Shown: piece after piece, positions 46,165-54,766 of the stretch | Position numbering within the stretch: position 1 is the first letter of the stretch | Layout of the letters: each line of letters starts with the position of its first letter | Source: Streptomyces capillispiralis | Lineage (GTDB): Bacteria > Actinomycetota > Actinomycetes > Streptomycetales > Streptomycetaceae | Reading direction: 5' to 3' | DNA length: 64,000 nucleotides | Assembly (NCBI RefSeq): GCF_007829875.1 | Contig: NZ_VIWV01000001.1 | Location: 2,046,001-2,110,000 of the forward strand | The notes under the pieces: model-generated | Told to the model about the DNA's origin: nothing | Database searches by the model: none | What the model saw: the letters and a program-made list of their open reading frames with translations, nothing else | Position numbers and translations under genes: made by a program

Positions 46165-47346
46165 CTACCCGAACTCCCGCACGCGGGCGCGTGAACGGGA
46201 CAGCGCCTCGACCGCGCGGGCGGCGGCGGTGCGACCGCTGTGGAGGGAGACCTCGGCGAGGATGCCGGGCGCCGCGACGCTGTCGCCGGCCAGGAAGACC
46301 CCCTCGCCCCGGTCCACCGCGGGCCGGTCCCGCCAGGTGCGGCCCGGCAGGTCGAGCGCCCCTGTGCGGCCGCGCGAGACGTAATCGCGCTGCCAGGTCG
46401 TGCGCTCCCGCCAGCCCGGCGCGGTCAGGTCGTACAGCGAGCGCAGCCGGTCCAGGGCCGCCGCCTTCGACTCACCGGCGCGCAGCGGCATCTGCCCCTG
46501 CCACAGGTCCTCGCCCGCGGGTGCGAGCGTGGGGTCGTGATCGCTGTAGTGGCCGACGAACCCGCCCTCGTCCATGTCGAAGGTGACGTTGCCGTCCTTC
46601 TTCGACGGTGTCATCGCGACGTCGAGCAGCACGGAGGCGCCGCTCTCCCAGCGCAGGCCGGGGTCCCCGAGCAGGGTGCGCGCGGCGTCGAGGCTGGTGG
46701 CGACCACCACCGGCCCGTCCTCGGGCAGTTCGGTGATCCGGGACCCGGTCTCGACGCGTACGCCCAGCTCGCGGGCGCGGTCCGCCATCCGGTCCACGAC
46801 GGCGCCCCAGCCCCCGATGACGTAGCGGGTGGGCAGCGGGTACTTGGGGGTGCCCACCCGCAGCAGCCGTTCGAAGACGAAGGCGGCCGACAGGCGCGCG
46901 GGGTCGGCGTCGTACAGGACCGGGCCGAGGAAGCCGACCGAGTCCCGCACGGCCTGTTCGCCGAAGAGCGGGGTGGCCCAGTCGCGGAAGGACAGCTCGT
47001 GCGGCGGTACCCTGCGCCGCCCCAGGAGCGTCATCCGGAGGTAGCCCGCCGGCAGCGAACCGCGCAGTTTCCCGCGGCGCCGGAACCTCATCCGCATCAC
47101 CTCCTGCGAGGTGAGCCGGACGAACGGGCCGGCCAGACCGCGGCCGAGCAGCCACTGCCAGGGTTCGCCGTTGACGAAGAAGACGTGGGTGCCGTCGTTG
47201 GTGACGTACGGGGACTTCGTGGAACGCGCCCGTCCGCCCAGGGTGGAGTGGGATTCGTGGAGGGTCACCGGTGCGCCCAGTTCGGCCGCGGCGATCGCCG
47301 CCGCCAGCCCGGCCAGGCCACCACCGACGATGGTGATGTGCGCCAT
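46165..47346 (-). CDS. FAD-dependent oxidoreductase (phytoene desaturase/amine oxidase-like)
   Basis: 393 residues. The dinucleotide motif ITIVGGGLAGLAAAIAAAELG (residues 4-24) binds FAD; HESHSTLGGRARS follows as the typical second strand, and GVFLAGDSVAAPGILAEVSLHSGR is the C-terminal FAD-binding segment. Relatives include carotenoid desaturases and hydroxysqualene dehydroxylases, so substrate cannot be called. It is the last gene of the long PKS operon, 102 bases after DUF1772. It could introduce or shift double bonds in the chain. ATG 47346. Confidence 0.85.
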   Translation of the reverse strand: MAHITIVGGGLAGLAAAIAAAELGAPVTLHESHSTLGGRARSTKSPYVTNDGTHVFFVNGEPWQWLLGRGLAGPFVRLTSQEVMRMRFRRRGKLRGSLPAGYLRMTLLGRRRVPPHELSFRDWATPLFGEQAVRDSVGFLGPVLYDADPARLSAAFVFERLLRVGTPKYPLPTRYVIGGWGAVVDRMADRARELGVRVETGSRITELPEDGPVVVATSLDAARTLLGDPGLRWESGASVLLDVAMTPSKKDGNVTFDMDEGGFVGHYSDHDPTLAPAGEDLWQGQMPLRAGESKAAALDRLRSLYDLTAPGWRERTTWQRDYVSRGRTGALDLPGRTWRDRPAVDRGEGVFLAGDSVAAPGILAEVSLHSGRTAAARAVEALSRSRARVREFG

Positions 47347-47448
47347 TAAGTCAACTCACCTCTGCTTTGGCGGTGTCGAAGGGGTGGCCGGCGCCGTCCG
47401 CCCGCAGGGTCCGGCGGGCGGACGGCGCTCACGGCCGGGTGGTCGCCG

Positions 47449-47922
47449 TCACGGACGGGCGACCATCACGCACAGCGCCACGAGTCCGAGCAGCTGGAGC
47501 GTGACGAGCACGCCCAGGACGCCGTCGGACCTGCGCTGCAGGGCACGTGCCTCGGGCAGTGCGCCCTGGCCGGACGCGGCCGCGGTCAGCCGGCGGTTGA
47601 TGGGCGCCGGGACCTTGTTGAAGACGACCAGCCACGCGACGAGCGCGGCGCAGGCGACACCGCCCGCCACCGCGGCCGTGGTCTCGCCCGCGGCAGCGGC
47701 CGTTCCCGTGCCGCCGAGCGCGGCGAGCAGTCCGAGGGTTCCGGGGAGGGCGAGCCGCTTGTCGCCGTAGCGGTGCACGTTGCCCATGACCTGGACCAGC
47801 GTGGAGTCGTCCACGTGGGCCAGGGCCGGCCGGACGACCGTGGCGGAGAAGAAGTCCGTGCCGAAGACGACGGCGTTGGAGACGACGGCCAGGACGGCGA
47901 GGATCTGGAAGGTCGTGGTCAT
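47449..47922 (-). CDS. DUF1772 (anthrone oxygenase-like) membrane protein, copy 1
   Basis: 157 residues with four hydrophobic helices. VRPALAHVDDSTLVQVMGNVHRYGDKR carries the conserved His and Asp/Arg pattern of DUF1772. The family includes fungal anthrone oxygenases, which oxidise aromatic polyketide anthrones without a visible cofactor. It has the same length as the copy at 63373-63846 and is clearly related (NAVVxGTDxF and PALAHVDDS in both). It overlaps the SnoaL gene by ATGA. Substrate is unknown. Confidence 0.8.
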   Translation of the reverse strand: MTTTFQILAVLAVVSNAVVFGTDFFSATVVRPALAHVDDSTLVQVMGNVHRYGDKRLALPGTLGLLAALGGTGTAAAAGETTAAVAGGVACAALVAWLVVFNKVPAPINRRLTAAASGQGALPEARALQRRSDGVLGVLVTLQLLGLVALCVMVARP

Positions 47923-48413
47923 GCCGCCGTCGCCTCCGCCCGGATCCCGGCCCCGGCCTCGGTCCCGGTCCCGGTCTCGGTGCCGGCCCCGGTCTCGGTC
48001 TCGGCCCCGGTCTCGGGGAGCACGCCGAGCTGCTGGAGCAGTTGGTACAGGTTGATCTCGTCCCAGTGCTCGGCGAACCGCCCCTCCTCCACGCGCCATA
48101 TGTCGATGGTGTGCATGCTGATCCTGCGGCCGGTGGGCTCGATGCCCATGAACGGGCCCAGGTGGGTGCCCTCGTAGGAGTACCGGCCGACCACGCGGTC
48201 ACCGGACGCGATCACGTCCTCCGCCGCGGCCGTGACGTCGGGGAACGCGGCGAAGAACTCCTTCCAGAACGCCCGGTTGCCCTCCCGGCCGGGCGCGATC
48301 AGCACGTTGTGGTCGATGTAGTCCTCGACGAGCAGGTCGTCGACGGCGTCGGCGTCGCGCTCGTTGACCATGGTCACGAAGGCGTGGGCAAGCCGGGTGT
48401 GGTGCTCGGTCAC
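47919..48413 (-). CDS. SnoaL-like polyketide cyclase/ester cyclase family protein
   Basis: 164 residues. LAHAFVTMVNERDADAVDDLL, EDYIDHNV and HLGPFMGIEPTGRRISMHTIDIWRVEEGR match the SnoaL-like ester cyclase family; the D/H pair YIDHN and the IDIWR region are typical. The last 30 residues are a TETGAG/TETGTG low-complexity tail encoded by an imperfect minisatellite (about 47940-48010), odd for this fold and probably disordered. GTG 48413 has CGAGGAG upstream. Its role in ring closure of the polyketide is inference. Confidence 0.82.
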   Translation of the reverse strand: MTEHHTRLAHAFVTMVNERDADAVDDLLVEDYIDHNVLIAPGREGNRAFWKEFFAAFPDVTAAAEDVIASGDRVVGRYSYEGTHLGPFMGIEPTGRRISMHTIDIWRVEEGRFAEHWDEINLYQLLQQLGVLPETGAETETGAGTETGTGTEAGAGIRAEATAA

Positions 48414-48445
48414 GGTGGTCTCCTCGGAATCGGTGGTGGAGGCGG

Positions 48446-48622
48446 TCAGTCCCGCCAGGAATGCGGGGCGTGGTACGGGTGGGCGCGCCAGCGGGTCGAG
48501 GTGGCGCCGTCCTCGTCGGGCGGCCGCGGACGTGCGGCGGCCCGGGCCAGCACGAGCGCCGTGAGGGCCGCGACCTCCTCCTCGCTCGCGTGGCCCTTCT
48601 CGACCCTGAGCAACGTGGTCAT
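48446..48622 (-). CDS. Acyl-CoA carboxylase epsilon subunit (AccE-like, 58 aa)
   Basis: This 58-residue frame starts ATG 48622 and was translated by hand. It reads MTTLLRVEKGHASEEEVAALT, then a basic/Pro-rich middle and WRAHPYHAPHSWRD at the end. The RVEKG and EEEVAALTALVLA core and C-terminal W-R are those of actinobacterial acyl-CoA carboxylase epsilon subunits, which stabilise the alpha-beta complex. It lies 46 bases downstream of the beta-subunit gene, the normal arrangement. No alpha (biotin) subunit is in the window, so the AccA partner must be encoded elsewhere. Confidence 0.85.
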   Translation of the reverse strand: MTTLLRVEKGHASEEEVAALTALVLARAAARPRPPDEDGATSTRWRAHPYHAPHSWRD

Positions 48623-48668
48623 GGCGGTCTCCGGTGTCGGTGGGTGGGCTGCCGGGGAGGTGCGTGCG

Positions 48669-50207
48669 TCACTGGGGCGGGTTGCCGTGCTTGCGGGCGG
48701 GCAGATCGGCGTGCTTGGCGCGGAGCATCGCCAGCGAACGGATCAGCACCTCGCGGGTCTCGGCGGGGTCGATGACGTCGTCGACCAGACCGCGTTCGGC
48801 CGCGTAGTACGGGTGCATCAGCTCGGACTTGTACTCCTTGACCATCCGGGCCCGCATGGCGTCCGGGTCCTCCGCCTCGGCGATCTGCCGGCGGAAGATG
48901 ACGTTCGCCGCGCCCTCGGCGCCCATCACCGCGATCTCGTTCGTCGGCCAGGCGTACGTCAGGTCCGCGCCGATGGACTGGGAGTCCATGACGATGTACG
49001 CGCCGCCGTACGCCTTGCGCAGGATCAGCGAGATCCGCGGCACGGTGGCATTGCAGTACGCGTACAGCAGCTTCGCGCCGTGACGGATGATGCCCCCGTG
49101 CTCCTGGTCGACGCCCGGCAGGAAGCCGGGCACGTCCAGCAGCGTGAGCAGGGGAATACTGAAGGCGTCGCACATCTGGACGAAGCGGGCGGCCTTCTCG
49201 GACGCCTCGATGTCCAGCACACCCGCCAGCGACTGCGGCTGGTTGGCGACGATACCGACGACCTGACCGTCCATCCGGGCCAGCGCGCAGATGATGTTGC
49301 GCGCCCACCGCTCGTGGACCTCCAGGAACTCGCCGTCGTCGACGATCTCCTCGATCACCTTCGCCATGTCGTACGGCCGGTTCCCGTCGGCCGGCACCAG
49401 GTCCAGCAGCACCTCGCTGCGGCGCTCGGCGGCGTCGGAGGACTCCACCCGGGGCGGGTTCTCGCGGTTGTTCTGCGGCAGCAGCGACAGCAGGTAGCGC
49501 ACCTCGTGGATGCACGTCTCCTCGTCGTCGTAGGCGAAGTGGCACACACCCGAGGTCTCGGCGTGCACATCCGCACCGCCCAGACCGTTCTGGGTGATCT
49601 CCTCCCCCGTCACCGCCTTGACCACGTCCGGCCCGGTGATGAACATCTGCGACGTCTCACGCACCATGAACACGAAGTCCGTCAGCGCCGGACTGTACGC
49701 CGCACCCCCCGCACACGGACCCAGCATCACACTGATCTGCGGGATCACACCCGAGGCCTTCGTGTTCCGCTGGAAGATCCCGCCGTACCCCGCCAGCGCC
49801 GAGACGCCCTCCTGGATACGGGCCCCCGCGCCGTCGTTCAGCGACACCAGCGGCGCACCCGCCGCGATCGCCATGTCCATGATCTTGTGGATCTTCGTGG
49901 CGTGCGCCTCACCCAGCGCACCACCGAAGATCCGGAAATCATGGGCGTAGACGAAGACCGTACGGCCCTCGACCGTGCCCCAGCCCGTGATCACACCATC
50001 GGTGTACGGCTTCCTGGCCTCCAGGCCGAACCCCGTCGCCCGGTGCCGGCGCAACTGCTCGACCTCGCTGAACGACCCCGGATCGAGGAGGAGTTCGATG
50101 CGCTCCCGCGCGGTCAGCTTGCCCTTGGCGTGCTGCGCCCGGGTCGCCTTCTCGCTCGGGCCGGCCAGGGCCCGGGCGCGGATCTCGTGCAGCTCGGCCA
50201 CGCTCAT
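48669..50207 (-). CDS. Acyl-CoA carboxylase beta subunit (carboxyltransferase)
   Basis: 512 residues. ARERIELLLDPGSF, LNDGAGARIQEGVSALAGYG and GPCAGGAAYSPALTDF form the crotonase-like N-terminal half with its oxyanion hole. LLDVPGFLPGVDQEHGGIIRHGAKLLYAY and YGGAYIVMDSQSIGADL form the second. It transfers carboxyl from biotin to acetyl- or propionyl-CoA. With the epsilon subunit it would boost malonyl- or methylmalonyl-CoA for the PKS. The residue that picks the acyl group (Asp422-equivalent in S. coelicolor PccB) sits in VMDSQSIGAD, as in propionyl/acetyl-dual enzymes, so substrate is open. Start ATG 50207 overlaps the upstream stop. Confidence 0.93.
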   Translation of the reverse strand: MSVAELHEIRARALAGPSEKATRAQHAKGKLTARERIELLLDPGSFSEVEQLRRHRATGFGLEARKPYTDGVITGWGTVEGRTVFVYAHDFRIFGGALGEAHATKIHKIMDMAIAAGAPLVSLNDGAGARIQEGVSALAGYGGIFQRNTKASGVIPQISVMLGPCAGGAAYSPALTDFVFMVRETSQMFITGPDVVKAVTGEEITQNGLGGADVHAETSGVCHFAYDDEETCIHEVRYLLSLLPQNNRENPPRVESSDAAERRSEVLLDLVPADGNRPYDMAKVIEEIVDDGEFLEVHERWARNIICALARMDGQVVGIVANQPQSLAGVLDIEASEKAARFVQMCDAFSIPLLTLLDVPGFLPGVDQEHGGIIRHGAKLLYAYCNATVPRISLILRKAYGGAYIVMDSQSIGADLTYAWPTNEIAVMGAEGAANVIFRRQIAEAEDPDAMRARMVKEYKSELMHPYYAAERGLVDDVIDPAETREVLIRSLAMLRAKHADLPARKHGNPPQ

Positions 50208-51064
50208 GCGTCCCCCACCGGCGTCAGTTCGCTGGTGACGGAGGTCCAGCCGTGGCCGGGCTCCGCGGCCCGCCCCTCGGCCAGTTCCGCCCAGGGGTCG
50301 ATGCCGTACACCTCCACGGCGGTCGTGCGCAGCCAGGTGTCGAACGGGTCGGTGGAGGCGCGCAGGCGACGCCCGGCGCGTCCCGGGTCGTGGGCCTCCA
50401 GGGAATGGACGACGACGTCCGCCCCGGCGGACCCCTGCCGCCAGAAGGACTCGCGCACGATGCCCGCGCGGCGGCGCGAGGCCTCGTACTCCCGCAACCG
50501 GGGCCCGGCCAGTTCCTCCTGGAGACGTTTCCACCGGCCGGCCGCGCCGGGCAGCAGCGGCAGGAGCGAGGTGACCGTCGAGACGGCCGCGCCGCGCGAG
50601 GCGCGGGCCCCGCCGCGCCGGCCGGGCGCGAGGCGGCGCATGCCGAGTTCGGCGAGCATGTTGGACTCGACGCCGATGCCCCAGCGTTCGCGGATCAGCC
50701 CGTCCCGCAGCCGCCACACCACCACGCCGTGGAACGCGACGGCCCGGCCGGTGGGCGGCAGGCCGAGGAAGTCGCCGAGGTGCGTCCCGCGCCAGGTGTT
50801 GTGGATGACCACGTGGTCGGCGTGGGCGCTGATGTCCTCGATGGTCACGTGCAGGTCGGGGAAGCCCTCGCGCAGGCCCGCGATGGTGTACCGCACGCCC
50901 TCCAGTCCCTCGGGGGCGCCGGGCAGGGGCTGGTGGTCGACCATGTCGTCGCCGTACAGCTCGTCGACGACGGAGAAGTCGCCCTGGTTGACGAACTCGT
51001 CGAACACCCGCCGGATGATCGCCTTGTTGCGCTCGCGCGCGGTCTCTGACTCGACTGTGGACAC
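50204..51064 (-). CDS. SnoaL-like domain fused to a DUF6176-like C-terminal region
   Basis: 286 residues. Residues 1-145 form a SnoaL-like ester cyclase domain (FDEFVNQGDFSVVDELYGDDMVDHQPLPG, HLGDFLGLPPTGRAVAFHGVVVWR). From about 165 a second domain begins; WKRLQEELAGPRLREYEASRRRAGIVRESFW and HSLEAHDPGRAGRRLRASTDPFDTWL recall small actinobacterial proteins annotated DUF6176, but I am not certain. Fusion to a SnoaL domain is unusual and may join a cyclase and an accessory domain. GTG 51064 is the start. The stop overlaps the carboxylase start. Confidence 0.75.
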   Translation of the reverse strand: MSTVESETARERNKAIIRRVFDEFVNQGDFSVVDELYGDDMVDHQPLPGAPEGLEGVRYTIAGLREGFPDLHVTIEDISAHADHVVIHNTWRGTHLGDFLGLPPTGRAVAFHGVVVWRLRDGLIRERWGIGVESNMLAELGMRRLAPGRRGGARASRGAAVSTVTSLLPLLPGAAGRWKRLQEELAGPRLREYEASRRRAGIVRESFWRQGSAGADVVVHSLEAHDPGRAGRRLRASTDPFDTWLRTTAVEVYGIDPWAELAEGRAAEPGHGWTSVTSELTPVGDA

Positions 51065-51125
51065 GGCACAGCCATCCTTTCCGTCTGGTCCGTGGAGTGG
51101 GCGCGGCCCGAAGGGGGCCGCCGCC

Positions 51126-52235
51126 TCAGGGGGTGGGCGCCGGGACCTCCCAGGTGAGCGTCAGCCCGGCGTACAGGTAGCGGCTGGCCTCGATGGCGAG
51201 CAGCAGGACGGTGTCGTCGGGCCGGATACGGCCCCCGGTCCAGCCCGCGTCCAGTGCGAGCGGTACGGCCGCGGAGCCGGTCGCGCCCACGTCGGCGAGG
51301 TTCTCCACGATCGTCTTGCCCAACGTCCGCTGGTCCTCGGCGCTGAGCCCGGCGGTGCCGTACTCGCTGCTGAAGTACTCGGCGTTGCCCTCCGGCAGTA
51401 CGCAGGCGTCGATGTCGGCGAGCTCCAGGCCGGAGCGGCGCAGCAGGTCGTGGATGCCGTCGACGAAGACCCGGGGGCCGAACGTGGCGGTGCCCGGGAT
51501 GTCGATCCGGATGTCCATCAGCCGCTTGCGGCGCTGCTGTTCGGCGAGCGGGGCGTCGGTGCCGCCGCCGGCGATGAGCATGCCGGGTTTGCGGGCGCCG
51601 CCCATCGACCGGGTCGCGAAGGCCGGGCGCGGCCGACCGGCGGCGGAGCCCTCCTCGCCGGCCCGCAGGACGGCCGCGCCCGCGCCGTCGCCGAAGGTGT
51701 GGACGGTGAGCCGGTCCCGCATCCGCACCCGGTCCGGGTCCTGGCCCAGGTAGAACGGGACCAGCAGCGGTGAGACGGACTCCGCTCCGATGACCAGGGC
51801 GGTGCGGTGGGTGCCGTCGGCCAGCAGCCGGCGGGCGATGTCGAACGCCTGCACGGCGCCCACGCAGCCGGCCCGGACCTCGATCACCGCGCAGCTGTCC
51901 AGGCCCAGTTGTTCCTGGACGCGGGTGGCGGCGACCGGTAGCGGCTGGTCGGGGCTGGCCGTCGACATGACGATCAGATCGACCTCGTCGGCCCCGACCC
52001 CGGCCCGCCGGAGGGCCTGGCGGGCGGCGGCGGTCGCCATCCGGGAGGTGCTGGTGCGGTGTTCGCCGGTCTCCGGGTCGGCGATCCAGTGGCGGCGGCG
52101 CACCTGGATGCCCTCCAGGACGTCGTCGGGCAGGGGCCCGGCGAGGCGGGCCAGGGTGGCGTTGTCGATCGGGTCACCGGGCAGGTGGGCGCCGGTGGCG
52201 AGGACCGAGACATGGCGGTCGGTGGTCTGGGACAT
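51126..52235 (-). CDS. FabH-like ketosynthase III with altered catalytic residues
   Basis: 369 residues with a thiolase fold. The nucleophile is Cys124 in RAGCVGAVQAFD. The usual His of HQAN is replaced: the aligned segment is LPEGNAEYF around 280-288, so Glu takes the His position. The Asn-containing loop is also different, GATGSAAVPLAL at 317-328. A plain Cys-His-Asn triad is therefore absent. It might act as an acyltransferase or starter-loading enzyme like other divergent KSIII. It ends two bases before the KS fusion stop codon region begins and is coupled in the operon. ATG 52235. Confidence 0.85.
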   Translation of the reverse strand: MSQTTDRHVSVLATGAHLPGDPIDNATLARLAGPLPDDVLEGIQVRRRHWIADPETGEHRTSTSRMATAAARQALRRAGVGADEVDLIVMSTASPDQPLPVAATRVQEQLGLDSCAVIEVRAGCVGAVQAFDIARRLLADGTHRTALVIGAESVSPLLVPFYLGQDPDRVRMRDRLTVHTFGDGAGAAVLRAGEEGSAAGRPRPAFATRSMGGARKPGMLIAGGGTDAPLAEQQRRKRLMDIRIDIPGTATFGPRVFVDGIHDLLRRSGLELADIDACVLPEGNAEYFSSEYGTAGLSAEDQRTLGKTIVENLADVGATGSAAVPLALDAGWTGGRIRPDDTVLLLAIEASRYLYAGLTLTWEVPAPTP

Positions 52236-52237
52236 GA

Positions 52238-54766
52238 TCAGTTCTCCGTGGCGGGGCGCAGGACGAGGCTGATGTGGGTGCCGCCGAGCGGGGAGCTGTT
52301 GACCAGCACCGGGCCGGGGCGCCCGCCGTGCTCCCAGTCGGTCAGGGCCAGGACGGCGGCGAGCTGGGCACCGGCGCCGACGGGTTCGCCGAGCCGTCGG
52401 TGCGGGGCGTGCACGGGGCAGGCGCCGTCGGGGAGGAGACGGCGGGTGGCGCGGGCCTCGGGGGCGTCGGCGGCGCTGATGCCTCCCGCGCCGGACCAGA
52501 TCGCGGTCAGCTCCTCGGGGCGGACGCCGGCGTCCGCGAGGGCCGCGCGCATCGCGCGTTCCACGCCCTCGCCGCGGGCGTCCCAGCGGCCGAGGCCGGC
52601 CGCGTCGGAGGCGGTGGCGTGGCCCGTGAACTCGGCGAGGACGCGGGCCCCTCGGGCCCGTGCGGCGGACGCGCGCTCCAGCACCAGGGCGATGCCGGCC
52701 TCGGCGAGGGTGTAGCGGCGTCCGGCCGGGCCGGCGAACAGCGGCAGTCCGCGGTAGGCGTCGAGGACGCCGGGCGAGAGGTCCTCGACCGCCGGGACCA
52801 GTACGGCGTCGGCCCGGCCGCGGCGCAGCAGGTCGTGGGCGACGGTGAGGGCGGAGGCGCCGGCCGCGTGCCCGGTGGCGGCGGTGGAGGTGGGGCCCCT
52901 GGCGCCGACGGCCATGGCGACCTGGCCGGCGGCCGCGTTGAAGACGGTGTTGGGGAAGACGGCGGGGCCGGCGTGGGCCGGACCGCCGTCCAGGACGGGC
53001 AGCAGGAAGTCCTCGGTGCTGCGCATCGGTCCGAGGCCGGTGCCCAGCACCACGCCGACCCGCTCCCCGGCGGTGAGCCCGGCGTGTTCCAGGGCGGCGC
53101 GGCAGGAGGCGACGGCGAGGCCGCCGAGCCGGTCCATCCGGCGGCGCTCGCGCGGGCCGGTGTGGCGCCGCGGGTCGAAGTCGGCGCGGGCGACGCGCAG
53201 ACCGTCCTCCTCGGCGCCCAGCGCCCTGCCCGAGGTCCAGGCCCGCCACAGTGCGGCGGCGCCGTCGCCGGCCGCCGAGATCACTCCGAAGCCGGTGACG
53301 ACGACCGTCTCGTCCGGCGGCGCGGGCGGCGCCTCGAAGCGGTGGCCCGGGGATCCGAAGGCGACACAGGCGTTGGCGCCGGCGAAGGCGAAGTTGTTCG
53401 ACAGGGCGGCGTTCAGGTCGAGCGGCCGGGCGGTGTGCGGCACCGCGTCCAGGCCGCACCGGGGGTCGGTGCCGGTGAAGTTGGCGGTGGGCGGCGCGGT
53501 CTGCTCGCGCAGGGCGAGGACGGTGACGACGGCCTCGACCGCCCCGGCCGCGCCGAGCAGGTGCCCGACCATGGACTTGGTGCTGCTCAGGGTGGTCTTC
53601 TCGGCGGCCTCGCCCAGGGCCGCGCGGACGGCGTTGGACTCGGCGGAGTCGTTCTTCGGGGTGCCGGTGCCGTGCCCGTTGATGTAGCCGACGTCCTCCG
53701 GGACGAGCCCCGCGGTGTGCAGGGCCTGGCGGATGGCGCGGGCGGCACCCTCGCCCTGCGGGTGCGGGGCGGTGGCGTGGTAGCCGTCCGCGGACAGGCC
53801 GTATCCCAGCACCTCGGCCAGGACCGGTGCGCCGACGGCCCGGGCGACGTCCTCGGCGACGAGGACGAGCATGCCGCTGCCCTCGCCGAGGGACAGTCCG
53901 TCGCGGTCCCTGGAGTACGGCGCGGCGGGTGTGGCCGACAGGGACTGGAGGCTGGTGAACCCGGCGAAGGCCGTCTCGGTGAACGCGTCGCTGCCGCCGA
54001 CCAGCATGGCGTCGGCCCGTCCGGCGCGGATGGCCTCGGTGGCGTGGGCGAGGGCGTGGGCGCCGGACGCGCAGGCGGTGTTCACCGACAGCAGCGGGCC
54101 CTTGAGGACGAAGGCGCCGCTCAGCGCCTCCGCCATGGCATGCGGCGGGACCAGCAGGTAGTGCCGGGGGTCGCCCGGGGCCGGGCGGCCCTCGCGGGAG
54201 CGGCGCAGTACCTTCTCGGCGCTGCGCAGACCGCCGTTGCAGGTGCCGAAGGCGACGCCCCAGCGTTCGGCGGGCACGGCGCCGGTGAGGCCGGAGGCGG
54301 CCAGCGCCTCCTCGGCGGCGGTGAGCGCGAAGTCCAGGGCCGGTTCGCGGTCGTGGCCGCCGATGTCCGCCAGGTAGTCGTAGGCGGGGCGGCGGACCCG
54401 GGGCACCTCGCCGCCGACGGTGGTCAGGTAGCCGTCCATGGGCAGGCCCCGCACGGGCCGGATCGCGGTGATGCCGGCGCGGACGTTCTCCCACAGCGGT
54501 CCGGCGCCGTCGCCCTGCGCGGTCACCGCGCCCACGGCGCACACGACGATGCGCCGGGCGGCGGCCCCGGGGCCCGGTGGGTGACCGGTGATCGGACCGT
54601 GGACGCCGTTCGGGTCGGCGGGGGTGCCGAGGCCGTCGCCGCCTTCGGGGGCTCGGGAGGGGGCGTAGGAAGGGTCGTCCATGGCTGCCGTCCTCTCCGC
54701 CGGTTCGCGGCGGTCGGTGCTCGGTCCGGTGCTGCGGGGCGCGGGCAGGCCGCTGCCGTGGGTCAT
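52238..54766 (-). CDS. Tandem ketosynthase: active KS fused to Cys-less KS-beta (chain-length-factor-like) domain
   Basis: 842 residues. The first KS (about 70-475) has Cys232 in VNTACASGAHAL, His365 in NGHGTGTPKND and His402 in SMVGHLLGAAG, a full triad. The second (about 485-840) aligns from VVVTGFGVISAAGDG, but STAATGHAAG has Ala630 at the Cys site and the HGTGT region is IWSGAGGIS, so it should be inactive and act as a chain-length factor. KS and CLF are normally separate chains. The ATG at 54766 overlaps the upstream stop by ATGA; a later ATG (54682) is the alternative. This supports a single long polypeptide. Confidence 0.9.
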   Translation of the reverse strand: MTHGSGLPAPRSTGPSTDRREPAERTAAMDDPSYAPSRAPEGGDGLGTPADPNGVHGPITGHPPGPGAAARRIVVCAVGAVTAQGDGAGPLWENVRAGITAIRPVRGLPMDGYLTTVGGEVPRVRRPAYDYLADIGGHDREPALDFALTAAEEALAASGLTGAVPAERWGVAFGTCNGGLRSAEKVLRRSREGRPAPGDPRHYLLVPPHAMAEALSGAFVLKGPLLSVNTACASGAHALAHATEAIRAGRADAMLVGGSDAFTETAFAGFTSLQSLSATPAAPYSRDRDGLSLGEGSGMLVLVAEDVARAVGAPVLAEVLGYGLSADGYHATAPHPQGEGAARAIRQALHTAGLVPEDVGYINGHGTGTPKNDSAESNAVRAALGEAAEKTTLSSTKSMVGHLLGAAGAVEAVVTVLALREQTAPPTANFTGTDPRCGLDAVPHTARPLDLNAALSNNFAFAGANACVAFGSPGHRFEAPPAPPDETVVVTGFGVISAAGDGAAALWRAWTSGRALGAEEDGLRVARADFDPRRHTGPRERRRMDRLGGLAVASCRAALEHAGLTAGERVGVVLGTGLGPMRSTEDFLLPVLDGGPAHAGPAVFPNTVFNAAAGQVAMAVGARGPTSTAATGHAAGASALTVAHDLLRRGRADAVLVPAVEDLSPGVLDAYRGLPLFAGPAGRRYTLAEAGIALVLERASAARARGARVLAEFTGHATASDAAGLGRWDARGEGVERAMRAALADAGVRPEELTAIWSGAGGISAADAPEARATRRLLPDGACPVHAPHRRLGEPVGAGAQLAAVLALTDWEHGGRPGPVLVNSSPLGGTHISLVLRPATEN

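Noticed and set aside
48042..51773. 1243-codon rightward frame across carboxylase and SnoaL genes
   Set aside because: Antisense to strongly conserved genes; no recognisable domain.
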